Below are positions 1 to 7,949 of a stretch of 28,110 nucleotides of DNA, piece after piece. The first letter of the stretch is position 1. Each line of letters opens with the position of its first letter. The DNA comes from an uncultured Bacteroidota bacterium. Lineage in GTDB: Bacteria; Bacteroidota; Bacteroidia; Bacteroidales; F082. Where the stretch lies: assembly GCA_900542475.1 (NCBI GenBank), contig UQNO01000025.1:1-28110 (forward strand). The letters are read 5' to 3'. Under the pieces are notes generated by a model, which did not search any database, was not told the DNA's origin, and saw only the letters and a program-made list of their open reading frames with translations. The translations under genes and the position numbers were made by a program.

Positions 1-1517
1 AAGGTTATGTTTATATTGACGACGGCGTTTTTAAGATAAAAGGCGATACGTTTTTCCCGCTGATGCTTAACTATAAGTCCGAGATGCTGCGTTTTGGCGA
101 TGACCTGGTGTTTGCCGCCGCCGAGTATTATGACGACCCTCATGTTTATGAGCCGATGACGAAAGAAGAAGCGGAAACCCAGTTTTCCACGCACATGGAG
201 CTTGTTCGCGAACTGGGTTTTAATTCCGTGAGACTTTGTATCAATGTCGTTAAAAAGGACGACAAAGGGTATTTTTATAAAACCCAGAATGATGGCAGGG
301 CTTATATTAATGAAGAAATAAACAAAATCACTCAAGCTGCGGAGAATCTGGTGTCTATTGCGGCTAATCATGACTTGAAGGTTATGTTTCTGCTGAAGTC
401 GTCCTGGGATGACGATCTTTCACGCTTGAACGACGCCTTGATGAGAAAACTGTCTGATAACAAGGAGGTTTTTGCATTCGACCTCATGAATGAACCTCTA
501 TACTTCGATATTGTGAGAGACCGTCCGAAAGAAGACGCTGTGAATTTGGCAACACAATGGATAAATAACGCGAAGAAAGCTGCGCCGAACCATCTTGTCA
601 CCATTGGCTTTGCCGAACCGATAGAAGTGTTCGGCTGGGATGCGTCCATGATACCTGTCGATTTCGTGGAAATACACACATACACTCCTTTGAGCATTCC
701 CAATGAGATACTGTGGTGGAGCAAATATATCGGAAAACCTTGGATGATAGGCGAGACATCGCTGCCTGCCGACAATGATTCGGTGAGTTATGAGCAACAA
801 TTGCATTTCGCCGAGCAGGTCTATCAATATACCATTGATTGCGGCGGCATCGGCTTTGGCTGGTGGGAACTGCAAGATTTGCCGCTGTCTTATAATATCA
901 ACTATGAAGGTACATATTCCGGTATCTTGAACCACAAGGGAACCACCACGACAAAAAGCGGTCGTGTGATACAGGGTTCTCTGAAGCCGGTGGCGTATGC
1001 TTTTGAAGGCTTTAAAAACTTGAAAAAAGGCACTCCGTCGAAATATGTTAATTATTACAATAATTTCGGATACCATAATGCCGTTGTCAAAGGGAAAGTG
1101 GTAGATGACAAAACAGGCAAGCCAATAGAAGGAGCCGCTGTGAGAGGCTGGAACCAGTGGTGGAAAACAGGATTGAATACCAGTACCGATGAAAACGGGG
1201 TTTTTAATCTGTACAGCAACGATGAATGCGTGCATTTTGCCATCTCGGCGCCGGGCTACGACACTAAACGCTTTGATATGAATCTTGAATATCGTGACAA
1301 AAATGGTGAACCTGCCGGTTTTGAAGGTCTTCCCGACAGAGAAATCAAATCGGATATGATTCATTTTGGCGATTTCTTGAAAGATGAAACAAAATTATTC
1401 GAATTTAAAGAAGACAAGTTCGATAAAGCGGTTGTTTTTGCTGAAATGGAAGACGTAAAACTGGAGAAATTGTATTTAACGGATATATTTGAAAAAGAAA
1501 AACATGGCTCTCGATAA
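1..1517 (+). CDS. GH5-like glycoside hydrolase, 3' part (5' end outside window)
   Basis: The reading frame is open from position 3 to the stop at 1515-1517, so the gene starts left of the window. The first internal ATG, at 63, is probably not the start because the upstream residues (GDTFFPL) already fit the fold. The pattern is a clan-A (beta/alpha)8 glycosidase of GH5 type: MNEP, with a candidate acid/base Glu at 492-494, then IHTYTP, then GETSLP, with a candidate nucleophile Glu at 753-755. About residue 340 of the visible part a carboxypeptidase-regulatory-like beta domain begins (VVKGKVVDDKTGKPIEGAAV), often used as a surface module in Bacteroidota. The substrate cannot be told; beta-mannan or beta-glucan would be typical. 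The 3' end overlaps the next gene by 14 nt, so the two are probably cotranscribed and translationally coupled. Confidence 0.75.
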   Translation, partial: GYVYIDDGVFKIKGDTFFPLMLNYKSEMLRFGDDLVFAAAEYYDDPHVYEPMTKEEAETQFSTHMELVRELGFNSVRLCINVVKKDDKGYFYKTQNDGRAYINEEINKITQAAENLVSIAANHDLKVMFLLKSSWDDDLSRLNDALMRKLSDNKEVFAFDLMNEPLYFDIVRDRPKEDAVNLATQWINNAKKAAPNHLVTIGFAEPIEVFGWDASMIPVDFVEIHTYTPLSIPNEILWWSKYIGKPWMIGETSLPADNDSVSYEQQLHFAEQVYQYTIDCGGIGFGWWELQDLPLSYNINYEGTYSGILNHKGTTTTKSGRVIQGSLKPVAYAFEGFKNLKKGTPSKYVNYYNNFGYHNAVVKGKVVDDKTGKPIEGAAVRGWNQWWKTGLNTSTDENGVFNLYSNDECVHFAISAPGYDTKRFDMNLEYRDKNGEPAGFEGLPDREIKSDMIHFGDFLKDETKLFEFKEDKFDKAVVFAEMEDVKLEKLYLTDIFEKEKHGSR

Positions 1518-3945
1518 ATTCTGGAAATTTGTAAAAGACAGTCTGAAAGTTTGGACGAAATATGCCTTGTTATGGATGCTTCTCACGCTCATCTTGCGAT
1601 TGGGCTTCTTTGTCGCGATGTTTGTCGCCGGCTTGGTTAAAGGAGCATCGTTGCTAACCATCTTGTCTGGCGTGTATTTCGATATTGCGCTGGTACTGGA
1701 AGTTAGTGCGATATTGCTGGTTCCGTTGTTGATAATCAATAGATTGTGGCCCAAAATGATCAAGGTGTCAGCCGTTTTCTTTATCACTTTGTATGCGATG
1801 GCCTACGGTGGTCTCATCGGCTATTATTCCAATGTGAACCTGCCTCTCGACCGTGTGTTTTTCGTTTATGGCATCGGCGAAATGTACGATATAATAGTTT
1901 CCTCGTTGAATTTTTCGCTTTGGCCGTTGCTCGCTGTAGCGGTCGTCATCGCCCTTTATTGCCTGCTGATTCGTTTTTGGGACAGAAAAATACAGATTTC
2001 AAAAGGATTGTCGTTGGCTTTTTTGTTCGTGACGATGGCTTTTGTAATCTTTTTCAACTTTAAATCGTTGATAACCAATGACAAGCATTACAAATCATAT
2101 CAAGATTATTGTCTTGCGTCAAATCAGATAGTCTATACGCTCAACGATTTCAATGAATATCGGAAAGAGCAAGCCAAAGCCGAGGATTATGTATCTTATG
2201 ACGAACAAGTGCTTAAAGATGCTCGGAGTATTCAGCGCTTGTTCCCTGATTTTCAATACGACGACATACATTATCCGTTCATGCGGGAAGCCAACGACCC
2301 GGATGTGCTCGGACCGTTGATGAGTCCGACCAACGACGGCAAAGCCCCCGATTTTGTATTTATCATTGTCGAAAGTCTTGGCCAGAGACTGTCGTCCGAC
2401 AATCCGAAAATGTCTTTCACGCCTTTCCTTGATAGCTTGAAACGCGAGTCGTTGTATTGGCCGAACTGCCTGTCTTTGGCGGAACGCACCTTTGGAGCCG
2501 TCCCGAACATATTTTCTTCGGCACCTTACGGAACAAAAGGTTTTGCTCGCACATGGGAACCTGTCCCAGACCATAACTCGTTGCTAAAAGAAATGTCGCT
2601 CAATGGCTATTCGCTGTCGTTTTATTATGGCGGGAATGCCTCGTTTGACGGTCAAGATGAGTATATGCGAAGCAACGGCGTGGGATTTATCATGAAACCC
2701 GAAGAAGCTGACTTTGACAATGAACAAAAACAGCAGATGAAAGAAAACAACAGCTGGGGAATGTACGACAAAGACATGTTCAACGCCGCCATCCGTCATC
2801 GAGACACAACGAAGATAAATCGTCCGAATACTGATATTTACATCACATTGTCAACACACGAGCCATGGTGTTTCAAAGGTAATGAGCTTTATGCAAAAAA
2901 GGTGGAAGAGATGGTTGCCAATGCCAAATCGTTTGGACCGGATGAGAAAAATACGGTGCTTAACAATAAAAAGACATACGCCAGCTACCTGTATATGGAC
3001 GATTGCATGAAAATGCTTTTTGATTATTATAAGAGCCAACCCGGGTTTGAAAACACAATATTTGTCATCGTCGGCGACCATCGAGTCGGACGTATTTATG
3101 TCAATTCAAGTCCGTTGTTGAAGTATAATGTGCCGCTGATAGTGTATTCGCCATTGCTGAAAGCTCCGAAGACTTTCTATGCGGTGGTGACGCACCATGA
3201 CATTGCTCCAACTATAACAGCTTATCTTACAAAAAATTACGATTATATTTCGGCTGACAAATGTCACTGGCTTGGCACTTCGCTCGACACCGCTTCCGGA
3301 TTCAGAAGCAAACAGTCGGTGGCATTTATGCGTAACAGCCGGGAGGAGATAGAGTATCTTCATGACAACTACATAATTGAGCGCGACAGAATATTCAAAA
3401 TATACGATTCTCTTCGCGTCGAGGAGATTTACGACGATGCGATGCGCGACACCTTGCTCGAGTATCTGCGTCAATATAAAAATGTTGACTGGTTTGTGAC
3501 ACAAAACGACTATCTCTGGAAGAAAAGCGCCGATGTCGTGGAAATGTATCTTGAGAAACACGACGAGCTGATAACAAAGAATCTTGGCGGAAGAGAGTAT
3601 TTCGATATCATGGAGCCGTATCGTTTCAAACAGAATTATGAAAAGATTTATCTTGATGTCGAGTTTGATTTCAAAAACAAAAACAATGCCAATCTGGAGA
3701 ATGTTTACAGCGAGTTTAGGATAAAAGGCCAGTCGGTTGATTTCTTCAGGTCATATCGGTTTATATATCAAACGATTCCGAACGGTGACGGCACGATGCG
3801 TTTCAAGACGAAAACGACATTTTTCCTTGCAGGTCACGAAATAAAAAATGCGGATTTTCGAATCAACATCTTTCCGGAAGTCAGATTTGATTTTGAATAT
3901 GAAAACTTGAAAATTAGGATAGTAGGACTCCCGTTAAAAAAATAG
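1504..3945 (+). CDS. LTA synthase / sulfatase-superfamily membrane transferase
   Basis: This 813-aa protein looks like the LtaS family: about five N-terminal transmembrane segments (roughly residues 20-200), then an extracytoplasmic alkaline-phosphatase-superfamily domain. The visible motifs are FVFIIVESLGQ (first metal site), ERTFGAVPN with candidate nucleophile Thr329, STHEPW, and VGDHR with metal ligands Asp525 and His526. Family members transfer phosphoglycerol or phosphoethanolamine from lipid donors to glycans. In a Gram-negative the acceptor is more likely a surface glycan or lipid than lipoteichoic acid (inference). About 150 C-terminal residues lie beyond the catalytic core and look beta-rich; I do not recognise them. 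A TTG at 1489 would add five residues, but ATG 1504 is preferred. It overlaps the upstream glycosidase, suggesting joint glycan work. Confidence 0.8.
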   Translation: MALDKFWKFVKDSLKVWTKYALLWMLLTLILRLGFFVAMFVAGLVKGASLLTILSGVYFDIALVLEVSAILLVPLLIINRLWPKMIKVSAVFFITLYAMAYGGLIGYYSNVNLPLDRVFFVYGIGEMYDIIVSSLNFSLWPLLAVAVVIALYCLLIRFWDRKIQISKGLSLAFLFVTMAFVIFFNFKSLITNDKHYKSYQDYCLASNQIVYTLNDFNEYRKEQAKAEDYVSYDEQVLKDARSIQRLFPDFQYDDIHYPFMREANDPDVLGPLMSPTNDGKAPDFVFIIVESLGQRLSSDNPKMSFTPFLDSLKRESLYWPNCLSLAERTFGAVPNIFSSAPYGTKGFARTWEPVPDHNSLLKEMSLNGYSLSFYYGGNASFDGQDEYMRSNGVGFIMKPEEADFDNEQKQQMKENNSWGMYDKDMFNAAIRHRDTTKINRPNTDIYITLSTHEPWCFKGNELYAKKVEEMVANAKSFGPDEKNTVLNNKKTYASYLYMDDCMKMLFDYYKSQPGFENTIFVIVGDHRVGRIYVNSSPLLKYNVPLIVYSPLLKAPKTFYAVVTHHDIAPTITAYLTKNYDYISADKCHWLGTSLDTASGFRSKQSVAFMRNSREEIEYLHDNYIIERDRIFKIYDSLRVEEIYDDAMRDTLLEYLRQYKNVDWFVTQNDYLWKKSADVVEMYLEKHDELITKNLGGREYFDIMEPYRFKQNYEKIYLDVEFDFKNKNNANLENVYSEFRIKGQSVDFFRSYRFIYQTIPNGDGTMRFKTKTTFFLAGHEIKNADFRINIFPEVRFDFEYENLKIRIVGLPLKK

Positions 3946-3948
3946 TCT

Positions 3949-3956
3949 TATCTTTG
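3949..3956 (+). promoter_or_regulatory. Bacteroidota -7 box upstream of tyrS
   Basis: TATCTTTG matches the TAnnTTTG -7 consensus and ends 31 nt before the tyrS ATG. No clear TTTG -33 element is seen at the usual distance, so this rests on the -7 box and its position. Confidence 0.5.
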
Positions 3957-3987
3957 CAAGACAATATTAATAATAATCAATCATTCG

Positions 3988-5283
3988 ATGAGAGAAGATT
4001 TCGTAGAAGAATTGCGCTGGCGCGGAATGTTGAACAACATGACCCCAGGCACGGAAGAACAGTTAAAGAAAGAGATGACCACGGCATACCTCGGCATCGA
4101 CCCGACCGCCGACTCATTGCATATCGGACATCTCTGCGGCATCATGATGCTGCGTCATTTTCAGGCTGCGGGGCACAAACCCTTGGCATTGCTCGGAGGC
4201 GCCACAGGTATGATTGGCGACCCTTCCGGTAAGTCAACTGAACGCAACCTGTTGAACGATGAGACCTTGCAACACAACCAGGCTTGTATCAAAAAACAGC
4301 TCGCCAAGTTCCTCGATTTCGACAGCGACAAGCCGAACAGGGCTGTGCTCGTCAACAACTACGATTGGATGAAAGACTACACTTTCCTGCATTTCATTCG
4401 TGACATCGGCAAGCACATCACCGTCAACTACATGATGGCGAAGGACTCGGTGAAGAAGCGTTTCAACGGCGAGGGCGACGGAATGTCGTTCACGGAGTTC
4501 AGCTACCAACTCGTTCAGGGTTACGACTTCCTCTATTTGTTTGAGCATAAAGGCTGCAAGCTGCAGATGGGCGGCTCCGACCAATGGGGCAACATCACCA
4601 CTGGAACAGAGCTGATACGCCGCAAACTCGGTGCCGACAAAGCAGCCTTCGGTCTCACGTGCAACCTCATCACCAAGGCAGATGGAGGCAAGTTCGGCAA
4701 GACAGAGAAGGGCAATATCTGGCTCGACCCGGAAAAGACCTCTCCATACGCTTTCTATCAGTTCTGGATGAACTGCTCCGACGATGACGCCGCTCGTTAT
4801 ATCAAGATTTTCACCTTGTTGAAGAAAGATGAAATAGACGGGTTGATAGCGCGCCACGCTGCCGAACCGCATCTTCGTGAACTGCAGCGCACCTTGGCAC
4901 GCGAGCTCACACTCGTGGTGCACTCTAAAGAAGACCTCGACATGGCGGAAGAAGCCACGCAGATTCTTTTCGGAAAAGGCACGGCAGAAGCATTGCATAA
5001 GTTCGATGAAGCCACATTGTTGAGCATCTTCGACGGCGTTCCGCAGTCGAAATTCTCAAAAGATGCTTTGTCACAAGGTGTCGGCATCGTCGATTTCTTG
5101 ACGCAGACCAATGTCTTCCCGTCGAAAGGCGAAGCGCGTAAGATGCTTCAAGGCAACGGAGTGTCTGTCAACAAGGAAAAAGTGACCGAACAAAAAATCA
5201 TCGCCGCCGACGACCTCCTCAACGGGAAATATATACTTGTCCAAAAAGGCAAGAAGAACTATTATTTAATTGTTTGCGCATAA
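3988..5283 (+). CDS. tyrS: Tyrosine--tRNA ligase
   Basis: A 431-aa class I aminoacyl-tRNA synthetase that charges tRNA-Tyr with tyrosine in the cytoplasm. The signature motifs are in order: PTADSLHIGH (HIGH at residues 45-48), the tyrosine-site stretch YDFLYLFEHKGCKLQMGGSD, and a KMSKS-type loop in the variant form KFGKT (residues 235-239). The C-terminal region (LTQTNVFPSKGEARKMLQG) is an S4-type RNA-binding domain. Length and order are normal for bacterial TyrRS. It has its own -7 box 31 nt upstream of the start. Its stop overlaps the start of the next small gene as TAATG, so the two are likely translationally coupled. Confidence 0.97.
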   Translation: MREDFVEELRWRGMLNNMTPGTEEQLKKEMTTAYLGIDPTADSLHIGHLCGIMMLRHFQAAGHKPLALLGGATGMIGDPSGKSTERNLLNDETLQHNQACIKKQLAKFLDFDSDKPNRAVLVNNYDWMKDYTFLHFIRDIGKHITVNYMMAKDSVKKRFNGEGDGMSFTEFSYQLVQGYDFLYLFEHKGCKLQMGGSDQWGNITTGTELIRRKLGADKAAFGLTCNLITKADGGKFGKTEKGNIWLDPEKTSPYAFYQFWMNCSDDDAARYIKIFTLLKKDEIDGLIARHAAEPHLRELQRTLARELTLVVHSKEDLDMAEEATQILFGKGTAEALHKFDEATLLSIFDGVPQSKFSKDALSQGVGIVDFLTQTNVFPSKGEARKMLQGNGVSVNKEKVTEQKIIAADDLLNGKYILVQKGKKNYYLIVCA

Positions 5284-5486
5284 TGTATTGGATATTCCTG
5301 ATTCCCACGTTGTTCCTCGTCCTGTTGGCGTTCGCGGCGATAGGAATCAAGAGTGTTGTCAAGAAAAACGGAAAATTTGAGAGAAAATGCACCCACTCGC
5401 TCGACCCAGATGCAAAGTGCGTGTGCGGGGGCGACGAGGCTCATTGTTCTAATCTGCACAGTAAATGTGACGAGGATGGTCTTTGA
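5283..5486 (+). CDS. Small NqrM-like membrane protein
   Basis: A 67-aa protein with one N-terminal transmembrane helix (residues 2-22), a short basic stretch (KSVVKKNGKFERK), and a cysteine-rich tail with Cys36, 46, 48, 55 and 62. One helix followed by C-x(about 10)-CxC is reminiscent of NqrM (DUF539), which helps place iron in Na+-translocating NADH:quinone reductase. The match is loose, because NqrM usually reads KGSCGG then CDC. The ATG at 5283 overlaps the tyrS stop (TAATG); a TTG nine nt earlier is less likely. apbE, the other NQR maturation factor, lies just downstream on the other strand. The last codons overlap an orphan T9SS sorting-domain fragment in another frame, so the original C-terminus may have been altered. 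Confidence 0.6.
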   Translation: MYWIFLIPTLFLVLLAFAAIGIKSVVKKNGKFERKCTHSLDPDAKCVCGGDEAHCSNLHSKCDEDGL

Positions 5487-5600
5487 AAGTCAACCCTAAT
5501 CCAGCCAACTCATGGGTTAGGGTTGACTACACCCTCCCCGAAGGCTTCAACAAGGCGGTCGTATATCTCTCCAACAGCATGGACCTGGAGGTTTACACAC
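5471..5600 (+). pseudogene. Orphan fragment of a T9SS type A sorting domain (CTD)
   Basis: In a frame different from the preceding gene, translation gives LKVNPNPANSWVRVDYTLPEG followed by FNKAVVYLSNSM. This is the opening of a Por secretion C-terminal domain (consensus VYPNPA...V.Y.LP......V.I.). The usual remainder (LG..V, G.N...dl..l..G.Y) is missing. A stop lies at 5468-5470 and no cargo protein precedes it, so this is a remnant rather than a gene. A 16-bp inverted repeat sits in the fragment. Confidence 0.55.
5488..5528. repeat. Strong inverted repeat / stem-loop after the NqrM-like gene
   Basis: AGTCAACCCTAA at 5488-5499 and TTAGGGTTGACT at 5517-5528 are perfect reverse complements. 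The pairing continues inward through a T-G wobble and three more pairs (to CCA/TGG), giving about 16 bp around the 9-nt loop 5504-5512. It begins one base after the stop of the NqrM-like gene. No T-run follows on either strand, so it is not a classic intrinsic terminator. It may stop transcription or protect the 3' end of the tyrS transcript. Confidence 0.7.
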
Positions 5601-5630
5601 AAGATGATTTTAGGATAATGGACAAAAAAG

Positions 5631-6593
5631 TTATTTTAACCATTCTGTTTGAATCGTTCCGTCGTCGTCAACGAAAATGAAATACGCCTCTATGCCTTGA
5701 TTTTCAAGTAGTTGCGAGGCTTTTTCCTTGCCCACAATCATGCAGATGGTGGCGAGACAGTCAGCCCAGGAGGCGTTGTCGGCGATGACGGTGGCACTTA
5801 AAAGATTGTGCTCAACAGGAAAACCGGTCTTCGGGTCGATGCTGTGTGAGTAGCGCACACCGTTTTTTTCAATGTATTTTCTGTAGTTTCCAGAAGTGAC
5901 AATGCCTTTGTCTTTAAGGTTTATCTTGATTTGCACCACGCGCTCCGAGTCGTGGTTCTCCACAGGCTTCTCAATGCCGATTGTCCATAAATCGCCATTA
6001 GGCTTCGAGCCTCGCGCCATAATCTCGCCTCCAACATCAACCAAATAATTGTAAATCCCCTTGGCTTCCAAAAAATTGCCTATCAAATCGGTGGTATATC
6101 CTTGAGCTACAGCGTTGAAATCCAAAGTCATGTTCGGATTGGCCTTTACGACTTTATTGTCGATAATCGCAATATTGTGATAATTAACAAGTTGTCGTAT
6201 TGAATCGACCATTTGGGGAGTCATCTCGAGTTCTTTTTTATAATGAAAGCCCCATGCAGCGACAAGCGGACCTATAGTTGCATCGAATGCGCCGTCGGAA
6301 AACGTGGAAGCCTTTTGCGCCCACTCGAAATTATCCTTGAATATCTGATTTACAACGACATCCTCGTTCCTGTTCACCCTCCTGACTATGGAGTTTTCAT
6401 TCCAAAGAGAAACAGAATTGTCAACTTCCATGAAAATAGAGTCAATCTCATCTTCGAAAGTTCTACCTTCTTCATCAAAATAAGTAATCGAGAAATACGA
6501 CCCTTGAATGATGCCGGAATAATTGACTTTCCGGGGCGAATGCGAGCAGGAAGCAAATAAAACAACAAATAAAAATATCGAAAATCTTCTCAT
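5631..6593 (-). CDS. apbE: FAD:protein FMN transferase (ApbE), lipoprotein
   Basis: A 320-aa ApbE-family protein. ApbE attaches FMN covalently to Thr/Ser of flavoproteins such as NqrB/NqrC, RnfG/RnfD and related extracytoplasmic carriers, using FAD and Mg2+. It starts with a lipoprotein signal (lipobox FASC, Cys16), so it should be anchored on the periplasmic side. Family landmarks are visible: SYFSITYF near the N-terminus, SDGAFDATIGPLVAAWGF, LDFNAVAQGYTTD, LVDVGGEI, SHSIDPKTGFP and WADCLAT. Length is typical. It follows the T9SS plug gene with a 19-nt gap on the same strand and is probably cotranscribed with it. The nearby NqrM-like gene on the opposite strand fits a role in maturing an Na+-NQR or Rnf complex (inference). 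Confidence 0.95.
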   Translation of the reverse strand: MRRFSIFLFVVLFASCSHSPRKVNYSGIIQGSYFSITYFDEEGRTFEDEIDSIFMEVDNSVSLWNENSIVRRVNRNEDVVVNQIFKDNFEWAQKASTFSDGAFDATIGPLVAAWGFHYKKELEMTPQMVDSIRQLVNYHNIAIIDNKVVKANPNMTLDFNAVAQGYTTDLIGNFLEAKGIYNYLVDVGGEIMARGSKPNGDLWTIGIEKPVENHDSERVVQIKINLKDKGIVTSGNYRKYIEKNGVRYSHSIDPKTGFPVEHNLLSATVIADNASWADCLATICMIVGKEKASQLLENQGIEAYFIFVDDDGTIQTEWLK

Positions 6594-6612
6594 TTAACTT
6601 TAAACTTAAACT

Positions 6613-7881
6613 TTAATGCGACCTAATCATTTTATAACCAATAAGTTGGTCGTAATTATGTGTCGGGTCGAACAGATAGACGAAAATGTGATACATGTTT
6701 TTAGTCTCCCAGAAATCGCCGTTTATCGGTGTTACCGATGCTGCTCCGGAAGCATTGTCTTTGACAATATACATATAGTCGTAATATCCTTGTTTCAGCA
6801 GCAAACTCTTCTTATAGCCGTGAAGCTCGGGGTCGTATTCCATTTTTGAACTTTCATCAATACGCCAGTCGGTGATGGCCCCGAGGATATATACATCTTT
6901 GTCCAACATATATTGTGGCCATTGTAAAAAGAAGTTAACCCATGCGTAATCGGCTTCCTTGGCGGCATCGTAGCCGTTGAGCTCCATGTAAATATATTTT
7001 TCGCCACACAAATCCTCGTCGGTGATGTAGGCTACGGTATTGCGTTTCGTGTCAGGATAAAGCGTCACAACATATCCGTTTTCGTCATGATACACGGTCT
7101 TTGTCCTCTCCGGACGATTGTCGAAATTACTTGTATTTATCCTGACATATTGATTGCCGGATTCAAAAACGGTTTTTTTATTATTAATATAAGACAATTT
7201 TTCGGGATAGACGTAAGTGGGCTTTAAACCGAAAACAGCATTGTCCCATCGTCCGTTTTGCTGTATTGTGACGTTGGAATACTGGTCTGCCCGACTATTG
7301 AACAGGTCTGGATACACAATGTCGAGGTCGATTTCCTGCTTGTTTTGACCCAAATTCAAATCGAAAGGATAGCGCGGCATCTTCGTCGCAATGACCGCTT
7401 GCTCGTCAACGACATAAAACCTGCGGGTAAAATAGATGTCGTCGGGGTTCTCGCCTGTTACCACAAGAAGATAGTTGCCCGAAAGCTTTGGCATCATATT
7501 CCCGGTAGGAAAAAAGAGGTCGTAATGCACATAATTTATGTAGGTGTTAAGTGAAAAAGTGAAATTGTCGATGTCTTCCTGAAAGAAACCGGAAATATAT
7601 TCATTCTGTTGTAAATCAGAAGGTTGCCACTGGTTGTCACAGTGAATGAAAGTATAATAGATAAAAGGAGCGTCGTCAACAAGCAAGTCAAATTGCAAAT
7701 GCAGCTGCTCTCTCATGTTGTCGAGGTAAACAACAGGTTTGTCAAGGTCGAAATTTGTCGGGTGAAGCAACACGGTTTTCACCTCGTCACGGTAATTCAT
7801 GTCGGAACATGACGGTCTTTCTTGGGAAAAACCAGTAACTGTCAATGCTAACAATATGATTGTCAAAAGTTTGTGTTTCAT
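6613..7881 (-). CDS. T9SS plug-domain protein (former DUF5103)
   Basis: A 422-aa secreted protein with a signal peptide (MKHKLLTIILLALTVTGFSQ). The body fits the Bacteroidota family once called DUF5103 and now named for the type IX secretion plug: the early DEVKTVLLHP and HLQFDLL segments, then FIYYTFIHCDNQWQPSDL, NEYISGF, NYVHYDLFFP and SGNYLLVV, and later beta-rich segments. In Flavobacterium the Plug protein binds the periplasmic face of the SprA translocon channel to keep it closed when no substrate is engaged. The identification is by recall of family sequence, not by search. It is the first gene of a two-gene unit with apbE. Its promoter faces that of priA across a 68-bp intergenic region. 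Confidence 0.8.
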   Translation of the reverse strand: MKHKLLTIILLALTVTGFSQERPSCSDMNYRDEVKTVLLHPTNFDLDKPVVYLDNMREQLHLQFDLLVDDAPFIYYTFIHCDNQWQPSDLQQNEYISGFFQEDIDNFTFSLNTYINYVHYDLFFPTGNMMPKLSGNYLLVVTGENPDDIYFTRRFYVVDEQAVIATKMPRYPFDLNLGQNKQEIDLDIVYPDLFNSRADQYSNVTIQQNGRWDNAVFGLKPTYVYPEKLSYINNKKTVFESGNQYVRINTSNFDNRPERTKTVYHDENGYVVTLYPDTKRNTVAYITDEDLCGEKYIYMELNGYDAAKEADYAWVNFFLQWPQYMLDKDVYILGAITDWRIDESSKMEYDPELHGYKKSLLLKQGYYDYMYIVKDNASGAASVTPINGDFWETKNMYHIFVYLFDPTHNYDQLIGYKMIRSH

Positions 7882-7904
7882 AAGATGTGAAATGTTTTAT
7901 TTGT

Positions 7905-7912
7905 CAAAATTA
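7905..7912 (-). promoter_or_regulatory. -7 box for the plug-apbE unit
   Basis: On the minus strand this reads TAATTTTG, matching TAnnTTTG, 23 nt before the plug start codon at 7881. No good -33 TTTG is seen. Confidence 0.45.
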
Positions 7913-7937
7913 ATAAAAAAAATTGAAAATAAAGTAT

Positions 7938-7945
7938 TAATTTTG
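7938..7945 (+). promoter_or_regulatory. -7 box immediately upstream of priA
   Basis: TAATTTTG matches TAnnTTTG and ends only four bases before the priA ATG at 7950. If it is the true -7 box, the transcript would start at or next to the start codon, making priA nearly leaderless. No -33 TTTG is seen at the expected spacing. Confidence 0.45.
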
Positions 7946-7949
7946 CATT

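Noticed and set aside
498..1364. Long minus-strand frame inside the GH5-like gene (and similar ones inside tyrS, priA, gldE and the 554-aa gene)
   Set aside because: These frames lie fully within recognised genes, have no domain signature and reflect the codon bias of the true strand.
1489..1503. TTG start for the LtaS-like protein, five residues upstream
   Set aside because: The ATG at 1504 gives a normal N-terminus; the extra residues are only the lysine-rich end of the overlapping gene.
5483..5680. A 65-aa frame starting with TTG after the NqrM-like gene
   Set aside because: Only the first half resembles anything (a T9SS sorting-domain opening), it has no signal or start context, and its second half overlaps the 3' end of apbE on the other strand. 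It is treated as a remnant.
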